Assembly (NCBI GenBank): GCA_037140375.1
Contig: JBAXER010000044.1
Location: 1-23,015, forward strand
DNA: 23,015 bases
From: WLMZ01 sp037140375
GTDB lineage: Bacteria; Actinomycetota; Acidimicrobiia; Acidimicrobiales; Ilumatobacteraceae
Direction of reading: 5' to 3'
The translations under genes were made by a program, and so were the position numbers. Below the pieces are notes generated by a model. The model searched no databases. It had not been told where the DNA came from and worked only from the letters and a program-made list of their open reading frames with translations. Of this stretch, positions 14,098-21,846 are shown piece by piece; positions within the stretch are counted from its first letter, which is position 1, and each line of letters begins with the position of its first letter.

Positions 14098-14595
14098 CTA
14101 CATCACGACTTCGCCGTACATCTCGCGCAGCGGATCGCTGATCAGTTCGAGGCGTGCGCCGTCGGGATCGTTGAAGTAGATCGACGAGCCATCGATGTGC
14201 ACGTAGGGAACGTTTGCTGCGTCGAGTTTGTCTTTGAGGTATTGCCACTTGGTGGGCTCGACCGCGATGGCGAGGTGGTGTAACCCGCCGAGTACTTCTT
14301 TGTAGGGTCCGAGATCGAGACCTGGTAGGTCGAAGAAGGCCAACGCCGTGTCGTTACCGACATCGAAGAAGAAGTGGGTGGATCCTTGATAGTCGCGGTT
14401 CTCCCACATATGGGTCAGCGGGAACTCAAGCAGGCCATGGTAAAACTGAATGGTCTGCTCAACATCGGATGACAGCAGCGCAAGGTGATGAATGCCGCGT
14501 GCCGCTGAAGCGGGGCGGGTGTCGCGAGGCGCCACGTACTTGGTGCGGAGTTGTTCGCGTATTGCAGTGAGCGCTTCGCGGTCGTTCGTGGTCAT
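14098..14595 (-). CDS. VOC (glyoxalase/extradiol dioxygenase fold) protein
   Basis: A 165-residue single-subunit vicinal-oxygen-chelate protein with two beta-alpha-beta3 halves. Candidate metal ligands are His37 (GIHHLAL), His106 or His107 (GGLHHLAI) and Glu150 in the FNDPDGARLEL motif (141-151). Length fits a glyoxalase I-like, dioxygenase-like or fosfomycin-resistance-like protein; the reaction cannot be assigned. A 33-residue leader before the fold (MTTNDREALTAIREQL...) is helical in character. ATG 14595 has a clear AGGAG ribosome site a few bases upstream and also overlaps the transporter stop as ATGA (14592-14595), so it is coupled to the MFS gene. An aromatic or lactoyl-type compound imported by the transporter would be a fitting substrate, but that is conjecture. 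Confidence 0.85.
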   Translation of the reverse strand: MTTNDREALTAIREQLRTKYVAPRDTRPASAARGIHHLALLSSDVEQTIQFYHGLLEFPLTHMWENRDYQGSTHFFFDVGNDTALAFFDLPGLDLGPYKEVLGGLHHLAIAVEPTKWQYLKDKLDAANVPYVHIDGSSIYFNDPDGARLELISDPLREMYGEVVM

Positions 14596-15893
14596 GTCGG
14601 CTCCTGTGCGCGGCGTGGGCTTGGCGGTTCGTTGGGAAGATCGGGCACCCAATGGGCGCCGTTGATGTGGCCACCACCGTCGACAAACACCGTACTGCCG
14701 GTGACGACCGCAACTCGATCGTGGGGCAGTGCCACCGTGAGTAGACCGCAGAGGGCGAAGATGGGCAGCACTGCAGTTGCCCAACCGAGGCCAACGCTGT
14801 CGGACAGAACGCCGAGCAGCATCGGGCCAAACGTGATGCCAATGCCCGATGCCATCGCCGACAAGCGTCCGAGCGCGGCAGTGTCGTTGTGTAGCTCGAA
14901 CAGTCGGGTGAGCGACAGCGGGTAGGCCGGCGACAGACACACGCCCAGACCGGTGAGGCCAAGCATGCGCACGATCAGACTTGGCCCGACAAGAAACGGA
15001 ACAAAGAACACAATCGATCCGATGAATGCCATGCGCAGCACCACTTGTCCGTTGAATCTCAGCAGCACCTGCGCGAGCGCGAGGCGGCCGAAGAACATGG
15101 CGATGAAGAAGCCGACTGTGAGCGAGGCGGCAGTTCCCTTGGCGGCACCGCCGAGGTCGTGCATGATCGATGCGCCCCAAGTGACCGTGCCGACCTCGGC
15201 CAAGGTTGCGAATACCAGCACGCTCCATCGGCGCCAGAGGTGAGGCACGCGCACGAGGTCGGCGATTCGTACAGGGTTTTCAACAGGACTCGGAGGTACC
15301 GACGCCTTCGCCGTGGTGAACGCGATAACCGCGCCAAGTGCGAGCACTGGCCCGAGATAGGCCACGCGCCAACTGATCGCAATTGCTGCTGCGCCAGCGA
15401 CCGAGAGGGGCAGCAGCGTGGACGACACCATTGGAAAGGCGTTGAGTGTGGACATGGTTTGTGTTGGCGCTTGAGGTTGATGCGCATACACAATTCCGGG
15501 CACGACGATGATGAACAGCGCGGCGCCGGTGCCGGTGAGAACGGCACCGCCCAAGGTGAACGCAATGGAGTGGCCGAAGCCAAACAGAACCCCACCACCA
15601 ACCATGAACAGAGCGCAGAGTCGTAGCGCGAGGCCGTTGGGGAGCGCAGCGAGAAATCGACTGCCGAACACCGATAACACGAGCAGGCAAACGCCGAACA
15701 CCGAACCATGCATGGCGGCGGTTGACGCGGAGAGATGTAGATCGTCGCGAAGTTGAGGGAGCACCGAGCCATAGCTGAGACTCCACGACAACAGAGCGAA
15801 ACTGAGGCCGATGCCGCATGTCAATCGATCCCAACGCACCGCACCGAGGCTATGGCGCAGCGTCGGGTAAGTGGTGAAAGCGCCCAGATTCAC
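14592..15893 (-). CDS. Major facilitator superfamily transporter with an SDR-like C-terminal tail
   Basis: A 433-residue MFS protein with about twelve hydrophobic segments between residues 25 and 390 (for example GIGLSFALLSWSLSYGSVLP near the start and LPIFALCGLLTVAL at the end), resembling the oxalate/formate or CynX-like groups. GTG 15893 is the only suitable start (MNLGAFTTYP); no strong ribosome site is seen. The last 45 residues are unusual: after LPHDR comes VAVVTGSTVFVDGGGHINGA, which looks like the closing strand of a classical SDR (TGSTVFVDGG) rather than anything from a transporter, and then a Pro/Arg-rich end. This suggests an old fusion or deletion with a neighbouring SDR gene. 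It is coupled to the VOC gene by ATGA. The substrate is unknown. Confidence 0.85.
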   Translation of the reverse strand: MNLGAFTTYPTLRHSLGAVRWDRLTCGIGLSFALLSWSLSYGSVLPQLRDDLHLSASTAAMHGSVFGVCLLVLSVFGSRFLAALPNGLALRLCALFMVGGGVLFGFGHSIAFTLGGAVLTGTGAALFIIVVPGIVYAHQPQAPTQTMSTLNAFPMVSSTLLPLSVAGAAAIAISWRVAYLGPVLALGAVIAFTTAKASVPPSPVENPVRIADLVRVPHLWRRWSVLVFATLAEVGTVTWGASIMHDLGGAAKGTAASLTVGFFIAMFFGRLALAQVLLRFNGQVVLRMAFIGSIVFFVPFLVGPSLIVRMLGLTGLGVCLSPAYPLSLTRLFELHNDTAALGRLSAMASGIGITFGPMLLGVLSDSVGLGWATAVLPIFALCGLLTVALPHDRVAVVTGSTVFVDGGGHINGAHWVPDLPNEPPSPRRAQEPT

Positions 15894-15955
15894 TGCTTCG
15901 CCGGTAAGGTTGTCGACGCATCACCGTCACCCCCGACACGATGCGGTCGAGTGCA

Positions 15956-15980
15956 GCGCCTCAGGCGCAAGATTTTGTTC
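15956..15980 (+). promoter_or_regulatory. Hairpin followed by T-rich tract in the helicase leader
   Basis: GCGCC-TCA-GGCGC (15956-15968) forms a 5-pair GC hairpin, or a 6-pair dyad around one C, followed by AAGATTTTGTTCC. It lies 64 bases before the helicase start in the 138-base divergent region shared with the MFS gene. The arrangement resembles a weak intrinsic terminator and could act as an attenuator; the run of T is short. Confidence 0.3.
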
Positions 15981-16018
15981 CATTGAGCGGACAGCCATGC
16001 ATCAACGGCCAACCGATC

Positions 16019-16026
16019 TGGAAGGA
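16019..16026 (+). promoter_or_regulatory. Strong ribosome binding site of the DEAD-box helicase
   Basis: GGAAGGAA ends five bases before ATG 16032. This clear Shine-Dalgarno sequence contrasts with the many leaderless starts in the window and fixes the helicase start. Confidence 0.75.
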
Positions 16027-16031
16027 AATCT

Positions 16032-17546
16032 ATGTCAACAACCACACCCTCATCTGGCGCGGCGCGTCGCAACCCACGTCGTCGCGGGCCACGCGATAAC
16101 GAATCAGGTGCGCCCCGTCGTCCGTCTACCCCAGGCGCCGCTGCACAGCCCGCCCAACACGCTGTCGACCTGTCGCCTTCGACCGCACCGGTCATTGATG
16201 CAGCCGACTTCGCTGTTCTGAACGTGCCTGCGCCCATCGTGGCCGCACTGGCCCGTGGCGGCGTCACGGCTCCGTTCCCCATTCAGAGCGCAACCTTGCC
16301 GGACTCGTTGGCCGGACGCGACGTACTCGGCCGCGGCAAGACCGGTAGCGGCAAGACCATTGCCTTCGCTATCCCTACCGTGGTGCGTTTGTCGACCTCG
16401 GGTGGTCGCCGCGAAACCAAGCGTCCTCGTGCCCTCATCTTGGTGCCAACCCGCGAACTCGCGAACCAAGTTGCCGAAACGCTTGCACCGATCGCCAACG
16501 CAATGTCGTTGAAGGTCACCACAGTGTTCGGTGGCGTGGGCCAAGGCCCACAGGTCACTGCGCTACGCATGGGTGTCGACATTCTCGTTGCGTGCCCCGG
16601 TCGCCTCGAAGACCTCATTGCTCAGCGCCACTGCCGCCTCGATCAGGTCGAGGTCACCGTGCTCGACGAAGCCGACCATATGGCCGACCTCGGCTTTTTG
16701 CCGGCCGTGAAGCGTTTGCTCGATCAGACCCCAGGCGATGGTCAGCGTCTGTTGTTCTCGGCCACGCTCGACAACGGCATCGATGTCTTGGTGCGGCGCT
16801 ACCTCACCAATCCGGTTGTCCATTCGGTGGACCCCGAGGTTGCGCCGGTCTCAACAATGACTCACCACGTGTTTGCAGTCAGCGCCGCCGACAAGCCAAC
16901 GATCATTCGCGAGTTGGCCCAAGGGCAAGATCGTTCGCTGTTGTTCACCCGCACCAAGCACGGCGCCAAGAAGCTTGCCAAGGTGCTCACTGCTGCAGGC
17001 ATCCCCGCGGTAGAGATGCACGGCAACCTGTCGCAGAACGCCCGCGAGCGCAACCTTGAGTCGTTCTCGGCTGGCACCACACGCGTGCTCGTCGCTACCG
17101 ACATTGCTGCGCGCGGCATTCACGTTGATGACATCGCGCTTGTTGTTCATGTCGATCCACCAGCCGAGCACAAGGCCTATCTGCACCGTTCGGGTCGCAC
17201 CGCTCGCGCTGGCGCCGAAGGCGTGGTTGTCACGCTGATGACGCCCGATCAAGTTGGCGACGTGAAGTCGTTGGCTCGCGCCGCACGCATCGAGCCGATC
17301 ATTACCCGCGTTGCGCCGGGGCACTCGATGCTCGAAGCGCTCGTTGGTCCTGCGGCCGAATACGTGAAGCCATCGGCAGTTGCATACGACGAGCCCGCCG
17401 CTCGTGGTCCGCGTCAGCCGTCGACACATCGTGGAGCCCGCCCCGGCTCGTCGGGTTCAAAGTCGGGCTCGGGTCGCTCAAGCACCGGCCATTCGGCATC
17501 AGGCCGTCAAGGCTCGGGTCGTCAGGGTTCTGGCCGCTCACGCTGA
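16032..17546 (+). CDS. DEAD-box RNA helicase
   Basis: A 504-residue ATP-dependent RNA helicase. Motifs in order: Q motif with Gln85 (FPIQSATLP), motif I GKTGSGKT (102-109), Ia PTRELA (139-144), CPGR (188-191), motif II DEAD (212-215), motif III SAT (243-245), LLFTRTK (303-309), motif V ATDIAARGIHV (355-365) and motif VI HRSGRTARAG (385-394). A basic, disordered N-terminus (ARRNPRRRGPRD) and a Gly/Ser/Arg-rich tail with repeated GSGRQ units (from about 450) are RNA-binding extensions typical of actinobacterial RhlE/CsdA-like cold-shock or ribosome-assembly helicases. It stands alone, with its own leader containing a hairpin and a strong ribosome site. The nearby operons seem unrelated to it; it is a housekeeping gene. 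Assignment to RhlE, DeaD or another subgroup is not certain. Confidence 0.95.
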   Translation: MSTTTPSSGAARRNPRRRGPRDNESGAPRRPSTPGAAAQPAQHAVDLSPSTAPVIDAADFAVLNVPAPIVAALARGGVTAPFPIQSATLPDSLAGRDVLGRGKTGSGKTIAFAIPTVVRLSTSGGRRETKRPRALILVPTRELANQVAETLAPIANAMSLKVTTVFGGVGQGPQVTALRMGVDILVACPGRLEDLIAQRHCRLDQVEVTVLDEADHMADLGFLPAVKRLLDQTPGDGQRLLFSATLDNGIDVLVRRYLTNPVVHSVDPEVAPVSTMTHHVFAVSAADKPTIIRELAQGQDRSLLFTRTKHGAKKLAKVLTAAGIPAVEMHGNLSQNARERNLESFSAGTTRVLVATDIAARGIHVDDIALVVHVDPPAEHKAYLHRSGRTARAGAEGVVVTLMTPDQVGDVKSLARAARIEPIITRVAPGHSMLEALVGPAAEYVKPSAVAYDEPAARGPRQPSTHRGARPGSSGSKSGSGRSSTGHSASGRQGSGRQGSGRSR

Positions 17547-17552
17547 TCTGGC

Positions 17553-17569
17553 GGCGCCTCGTCGGCGTC
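17553..17569 (+). terminator. Possible terminator hairpin after the helicase
   Basis: GGCGCC (17553-17558) pairs with GGCGTC (17564-17569), including one G-T pair, around a 5-base loop. It starts seven bases after the helicase stop and is not followed by a clear T-run. Confidence 0.35.
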
Positions 17570-17585
17570 ACTGATTGAGTGGTTC

Positions 17586-17591
17586 TACACT
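17586..17591 (+). promoter_or_regulatory. -10 box of a probable leaderless promoter for the 17600-22969 gene group
   Basis: TACACT fits TANNNT and lies eight bases before ATG 17600, with no ribosome site in between. It is the best promoter candidate for the five-gene + strand group. Confidence 0.5.
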
Positions 17592-17599
17592 CGTCGCAT

Positions 17600-18262
17600 A
17601 TGGAACACGATGGAGTCGAAGAGATCATCGACGGCGACACCGTGTGGCGTTTCGATCGAGCCTTCATGCTGTCGAACTGGACATGCATTTGGGGGAGAGG
17701 TTGCCAAGGCATTCTGCCCACACCTGCCGAACACCTTGGACACGGTTGTTGCTCGTTCGGTGCCGAGATCGATGGCGACGACGAAGCGCGTCTTGTCGAG
17801 GCAAGTGCCGCCGCATTGCGACCCGATCGGTTCGAAAACTTTGCAGCGGCCGCCGATGGAGTGTTCAGCGACGACACGTTCACGAACACTCGTGTCGTCA
17901 ACGGAGCCTGCATCTTTTTGAATAGCCCTGGATTCTCTGGTGGTGCCGGATGCGCGTTGCATCTGGCGGCAACCGACGTCGACGAATCGCCCATTGATTG
18001 GAAGCCATCGGTGTGTTGGCAGCTGCCAATCCGCGTCGAGTGGGAAATGCGCGACGACGGTGTTGAGCTTGCCAATGTGCGTGGTTGGCAACGATCAGAT
18101 TGGGGTGCCGACGGCGAGGCGATGTCGTGGTGTTGCACCGAGGGCACGGCTGCATACGTGGGCGATCAGCCGGTGTTCGAATCGCTTGCCGAAGAACTCG
18201 GTGCGATCACCGGCAAAGCCGTCGCCGTCGAGCTTCGTCGGCGCTTCGCGCAGCCGGAGTAG
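17600..18262 (+). CDS. Cysteine-rich protein of unknown function
   Basis: A 220-residue protein I recognise only as a conserved actinobacterial hypothetical. It is rich in cysteine and tryptophan, with Cys in a clear pattern: NWTCIWGRGCQG (near 30), HGCCSFGAEI (near 50), GACIFLNSPGFSGGAGCALH (near 105-124), VCWQLP (near 141) and SWCCTEGTAAY (near 180). The spacing suggests a metal or Fe-S site, similar in spirit to zinc/iron-chelating CxxxCxxCC proteins, but I cannot name the ligands. There are no membrane segments or signal peptide. ATG 17600 is chosen for the leaderless -10 box; an in-frame GTG at 17579 adds seven residues. The stop is five bases before the PRC-barrel gene, so co-transcription with two metal-transport-related genes is likely. 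Confidence 0.8.
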   Translation: MEHDGVEEIIDGDTVWRFDRAFMLSNWTCIWGRGCQGILPTPAEHLGHGCCSFGAEIDGDDEARLVEASAAALRPDRFENFAAAADGVFSDDTFTNTRVVNGACIFLNSPGFSGGAGCALHLAATDVDESPIDWKPSVCWQLPIRVEWEMRDDGVELANVRGWQRSDWGADGEAMSWCCTEGTAAYVGDQPVFESLAEELGAITGKAVAVELRRRFAQPE

Positions 18263-18267
18263 TCGTG

Positions 18268-19266
18268 ATGAGCCGTCGGTCTGCGCGCGAGAGCGATGTC
18301 GAACTGCTTGGGCTGTCGTTGTTGTTAGGGCGTCACGTGCGGTCACTCGATGGTCATCGAGTCGGTCGCGTCCTGGAAGTGACCGCCATCATGGCCGGGC
18401 CACATCCGCGGCTCGATCGCGTCGGAATCGGAACCCATCGTGTTGTGTCCACCGTGTGTGGGTTTGGCGATCTCGTAGACGGCGATCCTTCGTCGGCCCT
18501 CGGCGATGGCGATCTTGTGCTGCGTGCCTCGGATGCATTGGCGCAGGTCACTCCCGACTGGGCCGAGGGCACGCTTCGGTTGAATCGCGATGTCCTCGAT
18601 TGTCAGGTCATTGATCTTGCTGGCAAGCGAGTGGCGCGAGTGTGTGAGGTGTTCATCGAGCGCGCTGAGCGCGCCAGCTTTGTGGTCGGCGTTGAAGTCG
18701 GTGCCGCCGGCGTGCTGCGACGCCTTGGCTTGCGGCGCATCGCTGCATTGATCGCGAGCGAAGTTGTTGATTGGGATGAACTGTCGCTCACAAAGCGCCA
18801 AGCGCGAACGCTGCAACTCGCTGATGCCGCGTCGGCAGTGCAACGACTCGAGCCAGCACAGTTGGCCACGGTTCTGGCCCACGTGCCTGTCGAGCACGCC
18901 ATCGAGATCTTGCACACGGTTGTTCCAGCCGCTGCGGCGGACGCCCTATCGGTTGCGCATCCGAGCCTTGGAACGCGACTGCTGCATGCGTTGCCGCATC
19001 GGTCGGCGGCCTCGTTCGTTGATCACATGCATGTTGACGATGCGGCTCCGCTCTTGCGCAACTTGCCCGCTCACGATCGCGACGCTGTGCTCGATTCCGT
19101 TCGCGCAGCGCACGCCAAAACGCTGCGCGATCTCATGGACAATGACGATTCCACCCACGGTTCACTCGAACAGGTGACCGGCCGCGGTCGCTTCGCCGGA
19201 GTGAAACGCGGTCACGCGAAGATCCCGCACATCCGTGCCCGAGCCACGCGCTCAAAGGTGCGCTGA
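18268..19266 (+). CDS. PRC-barrel/MgtE N-terminal-domain protein lacking CBS domains
   Basis: A 332-residue soluble protein. Residues about 13-90 and 104-172 each start with a PRC-barrel-like strand (LLGRHVRSLDGHRVGRVLEV and LNRDVLDCQVIDLAGKRVARV). Residues about 182-290 are helical repeats as in the MgtE N domain (ADAASAVQRLEPAQLATVL, DAAPLLRNLP..DRDAVLD). In MgtE and in related actinobacterial proteins a YPEDTAGGLM-like segment leads into paired CBS domains. Here LRDLMDNDDSTHGSL takes that place and is followed by only about 32 basic, probably disordered residues. No membrane segment is present. It likely senses or gates a divalent-cation transporter; its TGA overlaps the ATG of the NRAMP-like gene (19264-19268), so the two are coupled. 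ATG 18268 is preferred over GTG 18265. Confidence 0.8.
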   Translation: MSRRSARESDVELLGLSLLLGRHVRSLDGHRVGRVLEVTAIMAGPHPRLDRVGIGTHRVVSTVCGFGDLVDGDPSSALGDGDLVLRASDALAQVTPDWAEGTLRLNRDVLDCQVIDLAGKRVARVCEVFIERAERASFVVGVEVGAAGVLRRLGLRRIAALIASEVVDWDELSLTKRQARTLQLADAASAVQRLEPAQLATVLAHVPVEHAIEILHTVVPAAAADALSVAHPSLGTRLLHALPHRSAASFVDHMHVDDAAPLLRNLPAHDRDAVLDSVRAAHAKTLRDLMDNDDSTHGSLEQVTGRGRFAGVKRGHAKIPHIRARATRSKVR

Positions 19267-20489
19267 TGAGCCGTCGCACACGCTTTGCTGTGCTCGCCGC
19301 TGTAGCCGGCCCGGGCTTGCTCGCAGGGCTTTCCGACGATGATCCCGCTGGCATCACCACGTACTCATCGCTTGGAGCCGAGTATGGCTATCGACTGTTG
19401 TGGGTGTTGTTGCTGTCGACAATTGCGCTCGCGCTGTTCCACGATCTCGGTGCGCGCATGGGCATTGTTACCGGGCAGGGCCTTGCTGGGTTGATTCGTG
19501 AGACGTATGGCGTGCGCCGCGGTGGCGCCGCGTTGGGTCTGTTGGTCGTGGCCAACACCGGCACCACCTGTGCCGAGTTCGCAGGTATTGCTGCAGGCTT
19601 CGAACTGTTCGGCATCACTCGATACGTAAGTGTGCCGCTCGCGCTCATCGGTGTTTCGTATCTGGTGCTGCGCGGCACCTTTCATCGCGTTGAGCGTGTG
19701 CTCCTTGCCGTGAGCGCAGTGTTCGTTACATACATTTTGTCGGGCATCCTCGCTCATCCAGATTGGAGCGCGGCACTACGCGGCACGGTGGTCCCGTCGT
19801 TGCCCACGAGCCGTCAGGCAGTGTTGTTAGTAACCGCCACGGTGGGAACAACGCTGGCGCCTTGGGGGCTCAGCTTCATCCAGTCGTACGCCGCCGATAA
19901 GCACCTCACGGTGAAAGACCTTCGCTACGAACGGGTCGATGTGGTGGTGGGCTCCGTGCTCACCGGCGTCATCGGATTCTTCGTGGTGATCGCGTGTGCC
20001 GCCACATTGCACAAGGATGGCATCACGATTCGCGATGCATCCGATGCGGCGCTGGCGCTGAAACCGTTGGCGGGATCGATGGCGTCTTCGCTGTTCGCGG
20101 TAGGCCTGATTGGTGCAGCGGTGTTGGCGGCGTCGATCTTGCCGCTCTCGACCGCCTATTCGGTGGGCGAGTTTGCAGGCCGTGAAACGGCGCTGAACGA
20201 CGGTCCTCGCGAGGCGCCGTTGTTCTACGGCACCTACGCAACCATCGCACTTGTCAGCGCTGGCATTGTGTTGATACCAGGCGCGCCGTTGATCCCGATT
20301 CTGATCCTGACCCAGGTGCTCAATGCCGTGCTGCTGGTCCCTCTGTTGGGGTTCATGTACGGCATCTCGCGAAACAACGATGTGATGGGGCAACACGCCG
20401 CTGGCCGCGTCGCTCGTGGTGCGTATCTCGTGGGCATCGCCGCCATCGTTGTATGCATTGCGGCGCTCGCAGTTCTGAGCCTGACATGA
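19266..20489 (+). CDS. NRAMP-like divalent metal transporter with altered metal-site motifs
   Basis: A 407-residue membrane protein with about eleven hydrophobic segments and the NRAMP fold pattern. The helix-1 motif, canonically DPGN, reads DPAG (26-29) followed by ITTY; Asp is kept, Asn is replaced. The helix-6 motif, canonically MPH, reads APW (198-200) in GTTLAPWGLSFIQS, so the metal-binding Met and the His are both gone. Classical MntH transporters carry Mn2+ or Fe2+ by proton symport; loss of the Met thioether is known in NRAMP relatives that carry Mg2+ or Al3+, so substrate preference has probably changed. The directly upstream MgtE_N-domain gene makes Mg2+ or another hard cation plausible. 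Translation is coupled to that gene (TGATG). Family membership is firm, the ion is inferred. Confidence 0.85.
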   Translation: MSRRTRFAVLAAVAGPGLLAGLSDDDPAGITTYSSLGAEYGYRLLWVLLLSTIALALFHDLGARMGIVTGQGLAGLIRETYGVRRGGAALGLLVVANTGTTCAEFAGIAAGFELFGITRYVSVPLALIGVSYLVLRGTFHRVERVLLAVSAVFVTYILSGILAHPDWSAALRGTVVPSLPTSRQAVLLVTATVGTTLAPWGLSFIQSYAADKHLTVKDLRYERVDVVVGSVLTGVIGFFVVIACAATLHKDGITIRDASDAALALKPLAGSMASSLFAVGLIGAAVLAASILPLSTAYSVGEFAGRETALNDGPREAPLFYGTYATIALVSAGIVLIPGAPLIPILILTQVLNAVLLVPLLGFMYGISRNNDVMGQHAAGRVARGAYLVGIAAIVVCIAALAVLSLT

Positions 20490-20496
20490 TCCACTC

Positions 20497-21801
20497 ATGA
20501 ACGTCGACGAACTCTTGCGCAGTCGTCACGTCGACGACGCCGATGCTTTTCTGCAGCACATCGGCCCGGGCGCCGATCTCATCGTTCCAATCGCCAATGG
20601 TGAGCCCGTCACCTTGCTCAATGCGCTTGAGCGGCGTGCAGCCCAGAACCCCGGGAGCTTGCACGACGTAACGGTGCACCAGATGCACGCGCTTCGTGAT
20701 CGGCCGATGATGCATCTGGAGTTTGGCGATCATCTCGTGCACCGCTCGTACTTCCTTTCGCACGTGACGCGTCCATGCTTTTTGGCGGGCACCGTCGACC
20801 TCGTTCCGAACCACTTCTCCGAGGTGTACGACGTGTTGCGCCGTCGGGCGGCGAAACCGCTTGTGGTTGCCGCAGTGTCGCCTCCCGACAAGCACGGCAA
20901 CTTCTCACTTGGAGTCAGCGCCGATTATGCGGCGAGTTTTATCGGGCGAGCCCCGTTCTTCGTTGAGGTGAATCGGCAGATGCCGCGCACCACTGGGCGA
21001 AATCAGATCCATGTTTCGCAGGTGCTCGGTTGGGTCGATGCCGACTATCCGCTCATTGAGCTGGCACCCGCTACGCCGAGCAATGTCGATGCTCGTATCG
21101 GAGCGTTCGTGGCCGAGCGAATCCCAAATGGTTCAACCATTCAGGCTGGCATCGGCGCCATCCCCAATGCGGTGCTCGGTCTGCTTGATACCCATGTCGA
21201 CCTTGGTGTGCACACTGAGCTGATCTCCGATGGTCTCATCAACCTCATCGAACGCGGCGTGATCACGGGCGTGAAAAAAGCTAACAACCGCCTCAAGGTG
21301 ATTGGCACGTTCATCTTGGGCACACAGCGGCTGTACGACTTTGTGCATGACAATCCCACCATCGAGATGTGGTCGGCGCGATACGTAAATGATCCGCGCG
21401 TGATCTCGCGTGAACCCAACTTCGTCTCGATCAACGCCAGCCTTGCGGTGGACTTCATCGGCCAATGCGCGAGCGAAACGATCCAGGGTCACTACTACTC
21501 GTCGTCGGGTGGTCAGAGCGATTTCGCTCGTGGCGCTGCATATAGCGAGGGCGGTCAGAGCTTCATCGTGATGCAATCCACCGCAAAAGACGGCACCGTG
21601 AGCCGCATCGTGCCGCAACTCGCTGCCGGCGATGTGGTCACGACGCAGAAGAACACGGTTGACAAAGTGGTCACCGAGTACGGCGTTGCCGAGTTGCGCG
21701 GTCGTTCGATTCGCGAGCGCACCCGAGCGTTGATCAACATTGCTCACCCGCGCTTTCGAGACGACCTCGAGCATTCGGCCCGGCAACTGAACTACCTGTA
21801 G
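20497..21801 (+). CDS. Acetyl-CoA hydrolase/transferase-family protein (4-hydroxybutyrate CoA-transferase-like)
   Basis: A 434-residue family I-type CoA-transferase. The substrate/CoA region is QAGIGAIPNAV (216-226), the catalytic glutamate that would form the glutamyl-CoA thioester is Glu241 in GVHTELISDG, and the C-terminal half has SGGQSDFARGA and VVTEYGVAELRGRS, signatures of this family. It moves CoA from acetyl-CoA to a carboxylate such as 4-hydroxybutyrate, propionate or succinate, or hydrolyses it; substrate specificity is not evident. The length is that of 4-hydroxybutyrate CoA-transferases. ATG 20497 lies seven bases after the transporter stop with no ribosome site; CATGAT six bases before it is a poor -10 match, so either reinitiation or a weak internal promoter may serve. 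Unrelated in function to the metal genes before it. Confidence 0.88.
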   Translation: MNVDELLRSRHVDDADAFLQHIGPGADLIVPIANGEPVTLLNALERRAAQNPGSLHDVTVHQMHALRDRPMMHLEFGDHLVHRSYFLSHVTRPCFLAGTVDLVPNHFSEVYDVLRRRAAKPLVVAAVSPPDKHGNFSLGVSADYAASFIGRAPFFVEVNRQMPRTTGRNQIHVSQVLGWVDADYPLIELAPATPSNVDARIGAFVAERIPNGSTIQAGIGAIPNAVLGLLDTHVDLGVHTELISDGLINLIERGVITGVKKANNRLKVIGTFILGTQRLYDFVHDNPTIEMWSARYVNDPRVISREPNFVSINASLAVDFIGQCASETIQGHYYSSSGGQSDFARGAAYSEGGQSFIVMQSTAKDGTVSRIVPQLAAGDVVTTQKNTVDKVVTEYGVAELRGRSIRERTRALINIAHPRFRDDLEHSARQLNYL

Positions 21802-21817
21802 TGAGCGCCGCTCAAGC

Positions 21818-21839
21818 TGCGCCGCAGAAATGCGGTGCG
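21818..21839 (+). other. GAAA-tetraloop hairpin between the CoA-transferase and NMO genes
   Basis: 21819-21826 pairs with 21831-21838 (seven Watson-Crick pairs and one G-U), plus a further G-U pair, closing a GAAA loop of the stable GNRA type. It lies 17 bases after one stop and 15 bases before the next start, and just before the TACGGT box. It could terminate or stabilise the upstream mRNA. Confidence 0.35.
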
Positions 21840-21840
21840 C

Positions 21841-21846
21841 TACGGT
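21841..21846 (+). promoter_or_regulatory. -10 box of a probable leaderless promoter for the NMO-like gene
   Basis: TACGGT (TANNNT) lies seven bases before ATG 21854; no ribosome site is present. The gene can therefore be transcribed separately from the CoA-transferase. Confidence 0.45.

Noticed and set aside
17440..17545. Tandem DNA repeat in the helicase tail
   Set aside because: The repetition is at the protein level (GSGRQ units of a disordered RNA-binding tail); the DNA copies are imperfect and this is common in the family.
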